From Gammaproteobacteria bacterium (lineage in GTDB: Bacteria > Pseudomonadota > Gammaproteobacteria > Steroidobacterales > Rariloculaceae): DNA of 64,000 bases. Positions 27,263-36,988 of the stretch are shown one piece after another (within the stretch, counting starts at the first letter, position 1; each line of letters starts with the position of its first letter). The notes under the pieces were generated by a model, which was not told where the DNA came from, ran no database searches, and saw only the letters and a list, made by a program, of their open reading frames with translations. Location of the stretch: the NCBI GenBank assembly GCA_022820625.1, contig JAJEFE010000090.1, positions 1 to 64,000 of the forward strand, written 5' to 3'. The position numbers and the translations under genes are program-made.

Positions 27263-28465
27263 TCATCCCCACAGTCGTTGCGTGGCGATGGCCGCGCCGT
27301 CCGCCATGGCCTTCATTTTCGCCCACACCACGTCCGGCGCCACCATGGTGTAGCCCGCGAAGGTGGAGAACCCGCAGTCGGTGTTGGCGACCACCCGCTC
27401 CCGGTCGCCGATCACGTCCACCCAGTGGCAGAGGCGGTTGGCCACCAGCTGCGGGTGCTCCAGCATGTTGGTGGTGACATCGATGACGCCCGGGAACATG
27501 ACCAGGTCGTCGGGCAGCGGCATGTCGCGGAACAGGTCCACCTCGTGGGCGTGGCGCGGATTGGCGCAGGCCAGCGAAAGGCCACCCACGTTGGCCTTGT
27601 AGATGATGGGCAGGATCGACTCCAGGGCGACATCGTCGCAGTGGGGGCCGTCCCAGTTGCCCCAGCAGACGTGCAGGCGCACCCGGTCCTTCGGAATGTT
27701 CGAAAGCGCCTCGTTGAGTGCCGCCACATGCACTTCCATGCGCTGCTGGAACGCCTTCAGGGGCCGGTCGACGAACAGGATCTGGCGCTCCAGGGCGAGG
27801 TCCGGGGCATCGAGCTGCAGGATGTGGCCCCGGGAGACGATGTGTTCGTACTCCCGCCGCAGCTCGCGGGCCAGCGCGAAGACGTAATCCTCGTCCCGCG
27901 GATAGGCCGGGTTGTCCGGATTGCGCAGCAGGGTGGTTGCGAGGATGCCCGGGGTGACAGCGGTGACGAAGGTGCCCGTGAATTGGCTGCTCGCATCCGG
28001 TTCCGCCGCGAGAGCGTCTGCAAACAGGTCGAGTTCCTCCTTCGCCTGGGTCAGTTCCGGGTCGTAGCGCACGGCATCCACGCACTCCGGGGTCGCCCAC
28101 ACGGAAGCGGACTTGCCGGCGGTGGACTGCCCCGCCGAGCGGCTGACCACCAGCTCCGCATAGCCCGGGAACTTGGCGAAATCCGTGACCGTGCCGCGCT
28201 TGGCCTCGCCGCCGAATCCGGTCATCCGGTCCTTGGCGTAGAAGGAAAAGCCGATGCGCGGCAGTTCGCCGTCGCCGGCGATGTCGATGCCCGCTGCCGC
28301 CTGCTCGCGAACCACTTCCCTCAGGCCGCTGAGCACCTCCGCTTGGAACGCGCCGCGGTCAACGTCCTCGCCGGCTTCCATGCGTCCGAGCATGTCGAGC
28401 AGCGCCGGAGCCCGGGGCAGACTGCCGACATGGGTGACCAGTATGCGATCGTCGCTGTGGTGCAT
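27263..28465 (-). CDS. MetE-like cobalamin-independent methyltransferase/CoM-transferase family protein
   Basis: Resembles the C-terminal catalytic domain of cobalamin-independent methionine synthase and the epoxyalkane:coenzyme M transferase group, zinc enzymes that activate a thiol. Expected zinc ligands are visible: His and Cys in LHVCWGNWDGPHC and the late Cys in NTDCGFSTFAG. The N-terminus THVGSLPRAPALLDML and GDGELPRIGF fit this family. About 400 aa, cytoplasmic, intact. It begins 2 bases after the GntR gene stop and precedes the cupin. In this family length and context, a role in alkyl-group or thiol-adduct metabolism is likelier than methionine synthesis. Confidence 0.85.
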   Translation of the reverse strand: MHHSDDRILVTHVGSLPRAPALLDMLGRMEAGEDVDRGAFQAEVLSGLREVVREQAAAGIDIAGDGELPRIGFSFYAKDRMTGFGGEAKRGTVTDFAKFPGYAELVVSRSAGQSTAGKSASVWATPECVDAVRYDPELTQAKEELDLFADALAAEPDASSQFTGTFVTAVTPGILATTLLRNPDNPAYPRDEDYVFALARELRREYEHIVSRGHILQLDAPDLALERQILFVDRPLKAFQQRMEVHVAALNEALSNIPKDRVRLHVCWGNWDGPHCDDVALESILPIIYKANVGGLSLACANPRHAHEVDLFRDMPLPDDLVMFPGVIDVTTNMLEHPQLVANRLCHWVDVIGDRERVVANTDCGFSTFAGYTMVAPDVVWAKMKAMADGAAIATQRLWG

Positions 28466-28467
28466 GA

Positions 28468-29169
28468 TTATCCCTCCCCGCTTCGGTCCGCTTTGCGGAT
28501 CGTTTCGATGTAGTTGTCGAAATAGGCCATCTTGATGTCGATGGCGCGCTCGGCATCGCCCGCCAGCAGCGCATCCGTCGCATCCACATAGGCCTTCACC
28601 ACCCGGCCCTGGTCAACCGCAGGATGCAGGTTGGCCACCTCGCGGTGCACCAGCCCCAGGTGCAGCCGCTGAATCAGCTTGGTCAGGTAGTGGTTTCCGG
28701 CGATGTCGTGCAGCACGAAGTAGTAATTGGTTACGGCCCTCAAGAGATCGGTAATGGGTGCTTCCGCAAAGGCGCGCACCTCATCCACCGCCGCAAGGAT
28801 GCGTTGGCGATTGGCAGAGTCCTTGAGGGCCGGCACGGCAAGCGTCAGGCTCATGTAAACCACGCCTTTGGCGGCCTGGTAGATCTGCACGATCTCATCC
28901 GCCGAAAGCCGCTTGACCACCGCGCCGCGGTAGGGGCGGATCTCCACCAGCCCTTCGCCGGCGAGCAGGCGCAGCGCCTCGCGGATCGGGCCGACGCCGA
29001 GCCCCGAGTTGGCTGCGACCTCCGCTTCCACCAGCCGGTGCCCGGGCAGGTACAGGCCATTGCGGATGCCTTCCTCAATATGCTCGACCGCGCGTTCCAT
29101 CCGATGCTGCCCCGGGGCTCTCTCCGGGTGCGCAGCACCGCCGCTCCGTATTGGGGTGACACTCGACAT
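28468..29169 (-). CDS. GntR family transcriptional regulator, FCD subfamily
   Basis: N-terminal winged helix-turn-helix (LVEAEVAANSGLGVGPIREALRLLAGEG, about residues 50-78) and an all-helical ligand-binding FCD domain with the His residues expected for metal binding (for example FVLHDIAGNHYL and LVHREV). About 233 aa. It is the first gene of a four-gene leftward operon (MetE-like, cupin, CocE hydrolase) and presumably controls it in response to a small acid or pathway intermediate. No clear operator was identified upstream. Confidence 0.9.
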   Translation of the reverse strand: MSSVTPIRSGGAAHPERAPGQHRMERAVEHIEEGIRNGLYLPGHRLVEAEVAANSGLGVGPIREALRLLAGEGLVEIRPYRGAVVKRLSADEIVQIYQAAKGVVYMSLTLAVPALKDSANRQRILAAVDEVRAFAEAPITDLLRAVTNYYFVLHDIAGNHYLTKLIQRLHLGLVHREVANLHPAVDQGRVVKAYVDATDALLAGDAERAIDIKMAYFDNYIETIRKADRSGEG

Positions 29170-29294
29170 GGGCGCATCATACTCGACGCGGCAAAAATAT
29201 CATCCTTGAAATCATCAATGATTTCATTCAACATTGACCCAATCCATCCGCAGCAACTCCAGACGGCGCACGGGGGACAGCCATTAGATTCCTT

Positions 29295-29626
29295 CTAGTA
29301 CATCTTCAAACTGATATTGACGCATCAGTGGCGACACGCCGTCCGAGAGTGCGTGAACTGCCATATGCTGATCCACGAGGCCCAATCGAGGGCAGGATGC
29401 CCTCGCTCCGGAGGACTTCCGCTCGATGACCGTCCTCAATGGACTCGAGGGAGCAGCTCAATCCACGGGAAGGCAGTTGCCCGCCGCGAGATCCGTCGGA
29501 GCGAGGGCATCCTGCCCTCGATTTGAATCGGGGGGCTCGGTGGAATGACTCGGGAGTTTGAGGCGAGCTAGCAGCTCCGCCGTGCGGAGGCGCGGACTCG
29601 TTATTATCAGATTGATGACGCACTAG
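29295..29626. repeat. MITE-like element, copy 2 (332 bp), with inverted REP pair
   Basis: Left end CTAGTACATCTTCAAACTGATA and right end TATCAGATTGATGACGCACTAG form 22-base terminal inverted repeats (18 of 22 matching), like copy 1. It contains two inverted palindromic units, CGAGGGCAGGATGCCCTCG at 29387-29405 and its complement at 29502-29520, which enlarge it relative to copy 1. ATTCCTT at 29288-29294 and 29628-29634 flanks it and may be a target-site duplication. It ends 30 bases before the sialidase-like gene. ORFs within it (29317..29526, 29306..29623) are not genes. Confidence 0.75.
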
Positions 29627-29655
29627 TATTCCTTCCCACGAGCGTCGAGAGCGTT

Positions 29656-31152
29656 ATGAGAGCGTTCCCTTCGAAGACTGGCCTGACCATTGCATTGACC
29701 GCCGCCGTATCGACCGCCGGCTGCGGTGCCGGAAACGAGCCGGTGAAAGAGGAAACCGCGGAAAGCGCGGCCTCAACCCAATCCGTGCAACTCGTCGTTA
29801 GCGGTCCGGTCCGCATCGGAACGGGAAAGTCGCCGCTGGACGGCGACTGCGGGAAACTGAGCAACGGTTACACGTATCCGGACGATACCGAAACCGATCC
29901 ACGGCTCGTCGTATCGGCCGAGAATCCTGCGCGCATAGCGGTGGCCTTCATGCGCGATCCCGTGCTGGCCATCTCGGCGGCGGCTTCCGAGGATGGGGGC
30001 ATCATCTGGCGGGAAGCCGAGCCCCCGGGGCTGTCGCCCTGCACCGGCACGTCCTACAACAGCTACGGCGACCAGGATCTCGCCATCGACGCCGACGACC
30101 GCCTGTATCTGGCATCGGTGCAGGGCGATTTCCTGCCCGAAGGGCAACCCCTCGTGATCGGGGCGGAGTACTGGATGAACAGCGCAGTGGTGGTATCGAC
30201 ATCGGACGACTTTGGCCTCACCTGGTCGCCGCCCCGGGTCGTCTCACCCTTGGGGGAGTACCAGCACACCACGCTCGTCGCCACCGACCCCGACAGCGCC
30301 GGCACCGCCCACGTTGCCTGGCATGTGCATCGGAACCCCAGCCAGCCGGAAGGGACCGAATCGCACTTGGAGGATGGCCGCATCTATCTGGCATCGACCA
30401 CGGACGGCGGCGCCTCCTGGAGCCGTCCTGAACCGGTCATGGCGGCTAGGGGCGCGCTGGACTTGGTGCGCTTCGCCGACGGAGAGCTGCTGGCCGCGGC
30501 ACTTGCCGGCGAGGACCCGACCACGGCGGCCACCGTGTTCAGCCGCCGCACCGCAGACGGCTGGACCGCACCGCAGCCGCTGCCGCTGCAGTCGAACACC
30601 GCCGCATTCGCGCATCCGGAACAGGAAATGGTGCTCGCCATCGACACGCCGCTGTACCTGGGCTCGGACGGCACCCTGCATCTGGTTGCATCGACCTACG
30701 ATCCTGAAACCAACCGGGGAGCGGTGGCCGTTGCTTCGTCAGCGGATCGCGGCCTGACCTGGAGCGCGGCGTCCACGGTGGCCGAGGTGGATGGGCCAGC
30801 GTGGAATGCGGCCGTTGGCGCCGCGCCGGATGGGGCGATCGGCGTCTTTTGGTACGACTCCAGGGAGGACGTGCCGGGGGATGGCCGCATTACGACGAGG
30901 GCCCGCTTCGCGGCGTCCGTGGACAATGGCGCAAGCTGGACGGAAGCGGCGCTGTCGCAGCCGTTCGACCTTGCCAAGGGGCCCCGGCCCCATGTGCTGC
31001 TCTATCTGGGCAACTATTTCGAGGTCAAGCCCACCGGCTCCGGCGCCTTCGCTGTCGCTTATGCGGTGACCCCGCCCCTGTCCGAGGGAGCGGCCGATTT
31101 GCACTTCGTCAACGTGTCCATCCATCGCACCAGCTACCGTTCAAGTCCTTGA
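29656..31152 (+). CDS. Sialidase-like lipoprotein with BNR/Asp-box repeats
   Basis: Exported lipoprotein (signal peptide with lipobox ending AGC) folding as a six-bladed propeller. Five Asp-box motifs (S-x-D-x-G-x-x-W type) are readable: SEDGGIIW, SDDFGLTW, TTDGGASW, SADRGLTW and SVDNGASW. About 498 aa. The fold is that of exo-alpha-sialidases, but catalytic Arg-triad and Tyr residues cannot be assigned by eye, so it may be a binding or non-sialidase glycosidase-like protein. MITE copy 2 lies directly upstream and could carry or disrupt its promoter. Confidence 0.8.
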   Translation: MRAFPSKTGLTIALTAAVSTAGCGAGNEPVKEETAESAASTQSVQLVVSGPVRIGTGKSPLDGDCGKLSNGYTYPDDTETDPRLVVSAENPARIAVAFMRDPVLAISAAASEDGGIIWREAEPPGLSPCTGTSYNSYGDQDLAIDADDRLYLASVQGDFLPEGQPLVIGAEYWMNSAVVVSTSDDFGLTWSPPRVVSPLGEYQHTTLVATDPDSAGTAHVAWHVHRNPSQPEGTESHLEDGRIYLASTTDGGASWSRPEPVMAARGALDLVRFADGELLAAALAGEDPTTAATVFSRRTADGWTAPQPLPLQSNTAAFAHPEQEMVLAIDTPLYLGSDGTLHLVASTYDPETNRGAVAVASSADRGLTWSAASTVAEVDGPAWNAAVGAAPDGAIGVFWYDSREDVPGDGRITTRARFAASVDNGASWTEAALSQPFDLAKGPRPHVLLYLGNYFEVKPTGSGAFAVAYAVTPPLSEGAADLHFVNVSIHRTSYRSSP

Positions 31153-31208
31153 GCCGAGTCTCCCCAAGCCGCTATGGTGGGCGTGCCTAGGCTAAGGGAT
31201 CACCCCCC

Positions 31209-32222
31209 ATGAACGCGGAACCTGCAAGCGCAGCCAACTCGGCGCACGCCAATGAACTGCTCGCCGATGCGATCGTCTGGGACAACCACGCCTGCATGCC
31301 GGTGCGGCCCGGGGATGTCGAATTCCTCCATCAGCTCGAACGGCACCGGCAAAGCGGCGCCTCCTTCGTCAGCCTGAACGTCTCCTTCGACCGGTTTCCC
31401 TGGCACTTCGGCTTCAAGATGCTGGCCACCTTCCGAAGCTGGATCAAGCGGCATCCCGAGCGGTACCTGCTGGTGAACGAAGTCAGCGACATCCATCGCG
31501 CCAAGCGGGAGGGCAAGCTCGGCGTCGCCTTCGACCTCGAAGGCGCGGTGGCGGTGGACGACCTGCCCGAGCTGGTCGAACCCTACTACGCACTCGGCGT
31601 ACGCTGGATGCTGATCGCCTACAACCTCAACAACCGGGTCGGCGGCGGCTGCCAGGACGACGATGCGGGGCTCACCGAATTCGGGCGGCGGCTGATCGAC
31701 GAAATGGCGCGGGTCGGCATGGTGCTCTGCTGCACCCACACCGGCTACCGCACCGCCCGGGAAGCGATCGAGCATTCGAGCAATCCGGTGATCTTCTCGC
31801 ACTCCAACCCGCGCGCGCTCTGGGATCACGAGCGCAACATCCCCGACGACCTGATCGTGGCCTGCGCCCAAAGCGGCGGCGTCGTCAACGTCAACGGCAT
31901 CGGCATATTCCTGGGCGACAACGACAATTCCACGGAGGCAATCGTCCGCCACATCGACTACGTCGCCTCCTTAGTGGGGCCGGAGCACGTCGGACTCGGG
32001 CTCGACTTCGTGTTCGATGCCTCCGAGCTCGACGATCTGGTCGAGAGCAATCCGGAGCTGTTCCCGCCGGAGAAGGGCTATGGAAAGGGCTTGCGCATGG
32101 TGGAGCCGGAACGGATACCCGCGATTGCGGAGCGCCTGCTGCAGCTCGGCTGGGACGACGAGGCGGTGCGCGGCCTGCTCGGCGGCAACAACCTGCGCGT
32201 TGCGGAGCAGGTGTGGCGTTGA
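31209..32222 (+). CDS. M19 membrane dipeptidase family protein
   Basis: Renal-dipeptidase-like metallopeptidase predicted to cut dipeptides, often with a D-residue. Most metal and substrate residues are present: bridging Glu in AFDLEGA, His in CTHTGYR, His in IFSHSNPR, Arg in HERNIPDD and Asp in GLGLDFVFD. The usual N-terminal H-x-D is H-A-C here (WDNHACMP), an altered ligand. About 337 aa, no signal peptide visible, so cytoplasmic. AAGGGA lies before ATG 31209. It heads a run with the DUF819 permease and a GGT. Confidence 0.88.
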   Translation: MNAEPASAANSAHANELLADAIVWDNHACMPVRPGDVEFLHQLERHRQSGASFVSLNVSFDRFPWHFGFKMLATFRSWIKRHPERYLLVNEVSDIHRAKREGKLGVAFDLEGAVAVDDLPELVEPYYALGVRWMLIAYNLNNRVGGGCQDDDAGLTEFGRRLIDEMARVGMVLCCTHTGYRTAREAIEHSSNPVIFSHSNPRALWDHERNIPDDLIVACAQSGGVVNVNGIGIFLGDNDNSTEAIVRHIDYVASLVGPEHVGLGLDFVFDASELDDLVESNPELFPPEKGYGKGLRMVEPERIPAIAERLLQLGWDDEAVRGLLGGNNLRVAEQVWR

Positions 32223-32250
32223 GCACGGGCGCTTCGGTACGGCGTGTTGA

Positions 32251-33378
32251 ATGCTGATTGACGCCAACAATCACCTGGGGCTGGTCGCCCTGCTGTTCTC
32301 CATCGTGGGGGTGTGCTGCTGGGCGGAACGCTTTTCCTGGGCGGGACGGGTCTCCGCCCCGGTTCTGATCATCCTGGTTGCGCTGGTGCTCTCCAACCTC
32401 GGGCTGATTCCGCGCGAGGCGCCGAGCTATTCCTTCGTTTCCGAGTATTTCGTGATGGCGTCCATCCCGTTGCTGCTGTTCAAGGCGGATCTGCGCATGA
32501 TCATTGCGGAAACGGGCCGCCTGCTGTTCGCGTTCCTGATCGCTGCCGGGGGTACGGTGCTGGGTGTCGTAACCGCTTTCCTCCTGGTGCCGGTGGGCGA
32601 TGTGGGCGCCCAGGCCGCCGCCGTGATCACGGGCGGCTACACCGGGGGCGGCATGAATTTCGTGGCGGTCTCGAAAGTGGTTGGGCTGGAGGACCCCACC
32701 CGCTTCGCGGTGGTGCTCGGGGCGGAAGCGAGCGTGGCGCTTTCGTACCTGATGCTGCTGTCACTGATGCCCGCCTTCGCTTGGTTTGCGCGTTGGGATG
32801 CAGCCAAGGCGGCTCCCCACGTGCCGGCCGCCCAGTCCGAACGGCACACAACCACCGACGGCCCCGATCTGACCCACATGGGGCTGGCGCTCGGGCTGAG
32901 CCTGGCGGTTTGCGCGGTCGGCGTCGGCCTGGCGAACCTAGTGGGGCAATCGCGCTTCTCGATCCTCGCCATCACCCTCATCGCCATTGCCGTAGCCAAT
33001 CTGGCGCGCAACCGGATGCAAGCGCTCAAGGGAGACTTCACCCTGGGGATGCTGCTGCTCTACGTCTTCTTCGGCGTGTTTGGCGCCGGCGTCGATCTGG
33101 TCTCCATGCTGCGCCAAGCGCCGCTGCTCATGCTCTTCGCCCTGGTCATCATCCTGGTGCATGCCGCCGTAGCCTTCGGCCTCGGACGACTGCTCGGCTT
33201 CAGCGCGCGGGAAGTGGCCGTCGCCTCCAACGCCTGCGTGCTCGGCCCACCCACCGCGGCGGCCCTCGCGGCGCGTTCCGGATGGCATGAGCTGGTCACC
33301 CCGGGAATCCTCTGCGGAATTTTGGGTTACCTGATCGGCAACTTTCTCGGCGCGGCGGTGTTCGAGTTGCTCCGGTAA
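32251..33378 (+). CDS. DUF819 family membrane protein
   Basis: Integral inner-membrane protein, about 375 aa, with roughly ten hydrophobic spans, including VVTAFLLVPVGDVGAQAAAVITGGYTGGGMNFVAV, where the TGGYTGGGMNFVA-type stretch is characteristic of DUF819/YjcL. A polar loop (about residues 185-210) splits two halves, suggesting an internal repeat as in ion-coupled carriers. Substrate unknown; placed between an M19 dipeptidase and a GGT, it may transport a peptide product or amino acid. It starts 28 bases after the dipeptidase stop and is probably co-transcribed. Confidence 0.85.
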   Translation: MLIDANNHLGLVALLFSIVGVCCWAERFSWAGRVSAPVLIILVALVLSNLGLIPREAPSYSFVSEYFVMASIPLLLFKADLRMIIAETGRLLFAFLIAAGGTVLGVVTAFLLVPVGDVGAQAAAVITGGYTGGGMNFVAVSKVVGLEDPTRFAVVLGAEASVALSYLMLLSLMPAFAWFARWDAAKAAPHVPAAQSERHTTTDGPDLTHMGLALGLSLAVCAVGVGLANLVGQSRFSILAITLIAIAVANLARNRMQALKGDFTLGMLLLYVFFGVFGAGVDLVSMLRQAPLLMLFALVIILVHAAVAFGLGRLLGFSAREVAVASNACVLGPPTAAALAARSGWHELVTPGILCGILGYLIGNFLGAAVFELLR

Positions 33379-33468
33379 GGCGCCCCGCTAGCCCGCAAGT
33401 GCCATGTGAGGGTACCCCCGTCGGCCTGCGTCCTTGTCTGCATCGTCCCGACGGAAGCCCGAACCGCC

Positions 33469-35127
33469 ATGCATCGCCGCGACCTGCTGACTTCGACCCT
33501 GGCCGGGTCGGCCGCCCTCGCGTTCGCGCCCCGTGCGTTCGCCGCGGGCAAGCACGACTGGGCTGCCATGGCCCGCGAAGACCGGAAACCCATCCAGCCC
33601 AATCTCGCCAACGTGTACGCCGCGGGCAGCCGCGTCATGGCATCGAGCGACCATCCGTACGCCACGGAGGTGGCGCTGTGGGCGCTCGAGCGCGGCGGCA
33701 CCGCGGCCGATGCGTACATGACGGCGGCCATCGCCCAATGCGTGCTGGAACCGACCATGACCACCTTGGGCGGGGGCTTCGGCATGGCGTTCTGGGAGGC
33801 GGAAACCGGGGAACTCAAGCAGGGCGGCGGTGCCTTCGCCTTTCCGAGCGGCGCGCCCGCCACGGAACCCTACGATGAGCGCAAGTCCTGGACCGCGTGG
33901 GGCGCCATGGTGCCGGGCTTCGTGCGGGGGCTGCAGGTCTGCCATGCGGCCTGGGGCAAGCTGCCCTGGCCGGACCTTTTCGAACCGGCCATCGTCTTTG
34001 CGGAACAGGGCTTCGTCCTCGACCACCTGCTGTGGGGCTACGCCAAGGCCACCCGCAAGATGATCGGCCGCTTTCCCGGCCCTGGGCGCGATGCCTGGTT
34101 CCGGGACGGCTACATGCTCGGCGTCGGCGATGCGCTCCGGCAGCCGGCGCTGGCAGCGACCCTGAAGGCGCTGCGGGACGAAGGGCCGGACTACTTCTAC
34201 ACCGGGCCGTTCGCCCGGGAACTTGCGTCACAAGTCCAGCGCCGCGGCGGGGGCATCACCGAAGACGACCTGAAGAACTTCGACCAAGCCTACGTCTCAC
34301 CGCCTTGGAAGCCCGGCGAGGACGGCGGCACGCCCTACCGGGGATACGAGGTGGCGCCCGCTTCCGGTGCCCTCTTCCAGCTGGGGCTGCGCGTCTTCGA
34401 AGCCGCCAGCCTCAAGGGCATGGGCCGCCCGACGGAATCGGTCGAGGCGCTGCACGCCCAGGTGCGCCTCGCCCAGGAACTCTGGATTCGCGGTCGGGAC
34501 CTCACCCCGGAAAACCAAGCGGAGTTCGTCTCCGAACAGCACGCCGCCGAGGTGCTGGAAGCGATCCGCAAGGGGCCGCCGCGCCCGTTCCGGGGCTTTT
34601 CCGCGGCGACCTGCGCACTGACCATCGTGGATGCCGCCGGCAACGTGGCCGCCGGCACCCATTCCAGCTCTTCGGAGCCGTTCGGCACGGGCATCAATGT
34701 CGGCGGCGTCATCCTCAACCGCGCCACCTTCATCCGCAAGTTCACCGACATGCCCAAGGGCTTCTCGACCCAGCTCTGGCTGTTTCGGGACGGCCAGCCG
34801 GCGTTGGCCATGGCGACGCCGAGCCGCTCGCTCATGGAATGCCTGCTGCAGGGCGCGGCGAACACTATCGAATACGGCATGTCCCTCACCGACGCCGTGT
34901 CCGCGCCCCGGTTCGGCCATCCGCATCCGGGGATGACCGCCATTGAGATCGAAGGGGACTTCAGCGAGGAGGTGCTGACCGCGCTGGCGGCCAAGGGACA
35001 CGACCTCTACCGCGTCTCGCCGAAGGACATGAACATGGGCAGCATCCACGGTGTGCGCGTGGGCCAAGACGGCATGATCGAGGGCGTTGCGGACCCGCGG
35101 CGGCGGGGTCTCGCCAAGGGCGCCTGA
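33469..35127 (+). CDS. Gamma-glutamyltransferase family protein, Tat-exported
   Basis: Ntn-hydrolase of the GGT family, transferring or hydrolysing gamma-glutamyl or other N-terminal acyl amides. ATG 33469 opens a Tat-like signal (MHRRDLL...AFAPRAFA); the track start at 33406 adds 21 unlikely residues. The large-subunit text (ASSDHPYATEVALWALERGGTAADAY) is typical. At the autoprocessing site the usual TTHFSVVD-like stretch aligns as TCALTIVDAAGN, so the nucleophile Thr is kept but neighbours differ. About 552 aa. Its stop is 4 bases from the stop of the convergent GGT gene. Confidence 0.85.
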   Translation: MHRRDLLTSTLAGSAALAFAPRAFAAGKHDWAAMAREDRKPIQPNLANVYAAGSRVMASSDHPYATEVALWALERGGTAADAYMTAAIAQCVLEPTMTTLGGGFGMAFWEAETGELKQGGGAFAFPSGAPATEPYDERKSWTAWGAMVPGFVRGLQVCHAAWGKLPWPDLFEPAIVFAEQGFVLDHLLWGYAKATRKMIGRFPGPGRDAWFRDGYMLGVGDALRQPALAATLKALRDEGPDYFYTGPFARELASQVQRRGGGITEDDLKNFDQAYVSPPWKPGEDGGTPYRGYEVAPASGALFQLGLRVFEAASLKGMGRPTESVEALHAQVRLAQELWIRGRDLTPENQAEFVSEQHAAEVLEAIRKGPPRPFRGFSAATCALTIVDAAGNVAAGTHSSSSEPFGTGINVGGVILNRATFIRKFTDMPKGFSTQLWLFRDGQPALAMATPSRSLMECLLQGAANTIEYGMSLTDAVSAPRFGHPHPGMTAIEIEGDFSEEVLTALAAKGHDLYRVSPKDMNMGSIHGVRVGQDGMIEGVADPRRRGLAKGA

Positions 35128-35131
35128 TACG

Positions 35132-36988
35132 TCAGTACGCGAGAGCGCGGCCGTTCGAGTACGCGTGAGACGCGGCCATGAGATCGCCGGTGTCGGGATC
35201 CCGGCTGATGCCGGCCCACAGGCCTTGGGTGTAGCGGCGCTGTTCGGCGGGCAGCTGTTCCACCGGCAGGCCGCTGGCCTCAAGCACCGCCTCGTCGAAC
35301 TCCCCCTCCATGACCCGGACCACCCACTTGGGCACGGCTTCGGCGGACGCCTCGTCGAGGACCGGCCTCGGCAGAAAGAACGCCGGGGCGTCCACCGCCT
35401 CCTTGACGTTCATGCCGAAGTGAATGGTGCCGAACAGGGACTGGAACGTCTGCTGGTGCAGGCCCGTGGCCATGGAGGCGAACGCGACCACCGGGCGCCC
35501 GTTCCGGGTGAGGATGCCCACCTCGATCGGATCCGCCACCCGACCGCCGGGGCCAGCGGCGGCCACCATGGCCTTCTGGTTGACGGCCGGGTCGCCGATG
35601 GAGATGCCGTCGACGATGATCCCGGTCGCGCCCCACACCACGCAGTTGATGGAGTGGGTGACGGCGGTCATGTTGCCCCAGCGATCGACGGCGATCACGG
35701 TGTCCGAATGGGACGGGGGCGTCTCGGCGTACTGGGCCGGCATCGCGCCTTCCTCCATGCGCGACCACAGGGCCGCCGCGGTTTCCGGCCGGATGCGGCT
35801 CGCGTGGCTGAGATCGAGCCCCTGATAGAGCAGTTCCTGGGTTTCCGGGGGCAGCATCGACAGCATCATGTTGAAGGTGAGGTTCGATGCGCGGCGCAGG
35901 GATTCGCCGTTCGTGGACCAATGGCCGAGGGACGCGATGCCCGCCGCCTCGCCGAGGTGCAGCGCCTCGATCATGTTGACGCCGCCGAAGGACGGCAGGC
36001 CGTTCGCGTGCATCCGGTAATCCCCCACGTCCGCCTCCAGGGGCGGGCTCCAAATCACCTCGTAGGCCGCGAGGTCCTCCAGCGACATGCTGCTGCCGTC
36101 CGCCCGCACCGCCGCCACGGCGCGTTCCGCCCACGGACCGGTGTACATGTAGTCGGCGCCTTGGTCCGCGATGGCCGTGAGGGTGCGCGCCAGGGCTGGC
36201 TGGCGGAAAGTCTGCCCTGCCGCGAGCCACCCGCCGTCCGCGTTGGTGAACAGCGCCTTCGATTCCGGCAGGCGCGACAGCGTGTGCTTGCGCGGCTCAA
36301 GGTAGCTGACCAGCCGGGAGTTGAACGGTATCCCGGCCTCGGCAACATGGATCGCCGGTGCGAAGAGGTGCGGGAAGTCCAGCTTGCCATAGCGGCCATG
36401 CGCCGCCTCCACGGCCTTCATGAAGCCGCCCACCAGCGCGGTGCGCCCGCTCGGTTCGTCGGAGCCGTACAGCTCCTCTTCCGAACCCATGCCGATGGTG
36501 CCGGGAATCGACATCGGATCGTCCTCGCCGAGCACCGCGTTCCAGCCCGCGTTGAGCGAGACGATCTCGTCGGCCGCGGCGTCGTAATGCACCATGGTCA
36601 TGATGCCGAAGTAGCTGATCACCGCCCCGGCGCCCAGGGCCACTTGGGTGAGCGCGGTGGTCATGGCGGCATCGACCGACGACCCGCCCTGGCGCAGGGC
36701 TTCGAGCCCCGCCCGCTGGGCGAGGGGGTGGTAGCTGCCGGTGATGGCGCCCTGGGTGCCCTCGGCCAAGGGATTGCCGGGGAAGTAGACGTCCTCCATC
36801 GCTAGGTACGCTTCCCATTCCCCTGGCGGCCAGCTGCCGGGAGACAGGTCGACCGCGGGCGCTTCGGACGATGCGACTGCCGCGGACTCGGCCGCGGGCG
36901 CGGGCTCGGGCGGGGTCGGTTCCTCCGCGCAGCCGCCGGCCAGCGCGGCGATCAGCAGCGCCCAGGCCAGATGCCGAAACCGCATCAT
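35132..36988 (-). CDS. Gamma-glutamyltransferase family lipoprotein
   Basis: GGT-family Ntn-hydrolase with a lipoprotein signal (lipobox LAGGC). Large-subunit hallmarks include [26 protein letters not shown]. The autocleavage region reads [14 protein letters not shown], where alignment by the following V-D puts Ser at the nucleophile position normally held by Thr. [19 protein letters not shown] follows. About 618 aa. ATG 36988 overlaps the stop of the upstream dipeptidase as ATGA, so the two are translationally coupled; the track's GTG 36994 is two codons earlier. Likely periplasmic. Confidence 0.85.
   Translation of the reverse strand: MMRFRHLAWALLIAALAGGCAEEPTPPEPAPAAESAAVASSEAPAVDLSPGSWPPGEWEAYLAMEDVYFPGNPLAEGTQGAITGSYHPLAQRAGLEALRQGGSSVDAAMTTALTQVALGAGAVISYFGIMTMVHYDAAADEIVSLNAGWNAVLGEDDPMSIPGTIGMGSEEELYGSDEPSGRTALVGGFMKAVEAAHGRYGKLDFPHLFAPAIHVAEAGIPFNSRLVSYLEPRKHTLSRLPESKALFTNADGGWLAAGQTFRQPALARTLTAIADQGADYMYTGPWAERAVAAVRADGSSMSLEDLAAYEVIWSPPLEADVGDYRMHANGLPSFGGVNMIEALHLGEAAGIASLGHWSTNGESLRRASNLTFNMMLSMLPPETQELLYQGLDLSHASRIRPETAAALWSRMEEGAMPAQYAETPPSHSDTVIAVDRWGNMTAVTHSINCVVWGATGIIVDGISIGDPAVNQKAMVAAAGPGGRVADPIEVGILTRNGRPVVAFASMATGLHQQTFQSLFGTIHFGMNVKEAVDAPAFFLPRPVLDEASAEAVPKWVVRVMEGEFDEAVLEASGLPVEQLPAEQRRYTQGLWAGISRDPDTGDLMAASHAYSNGRALAY

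Noticed and set aside
29306-29623. Small ORFs inside MITE copy 2
   Set aside because: They translate the repeat itself (SEGILPSI-type text from REP palindromes) and have no gene features.
29295-29626. CRISPR-like repeats
   Set aside because: The repeated palindromes are two inverted units, not evenly spaced direct repeats with unique spacers; no cas genes are present.
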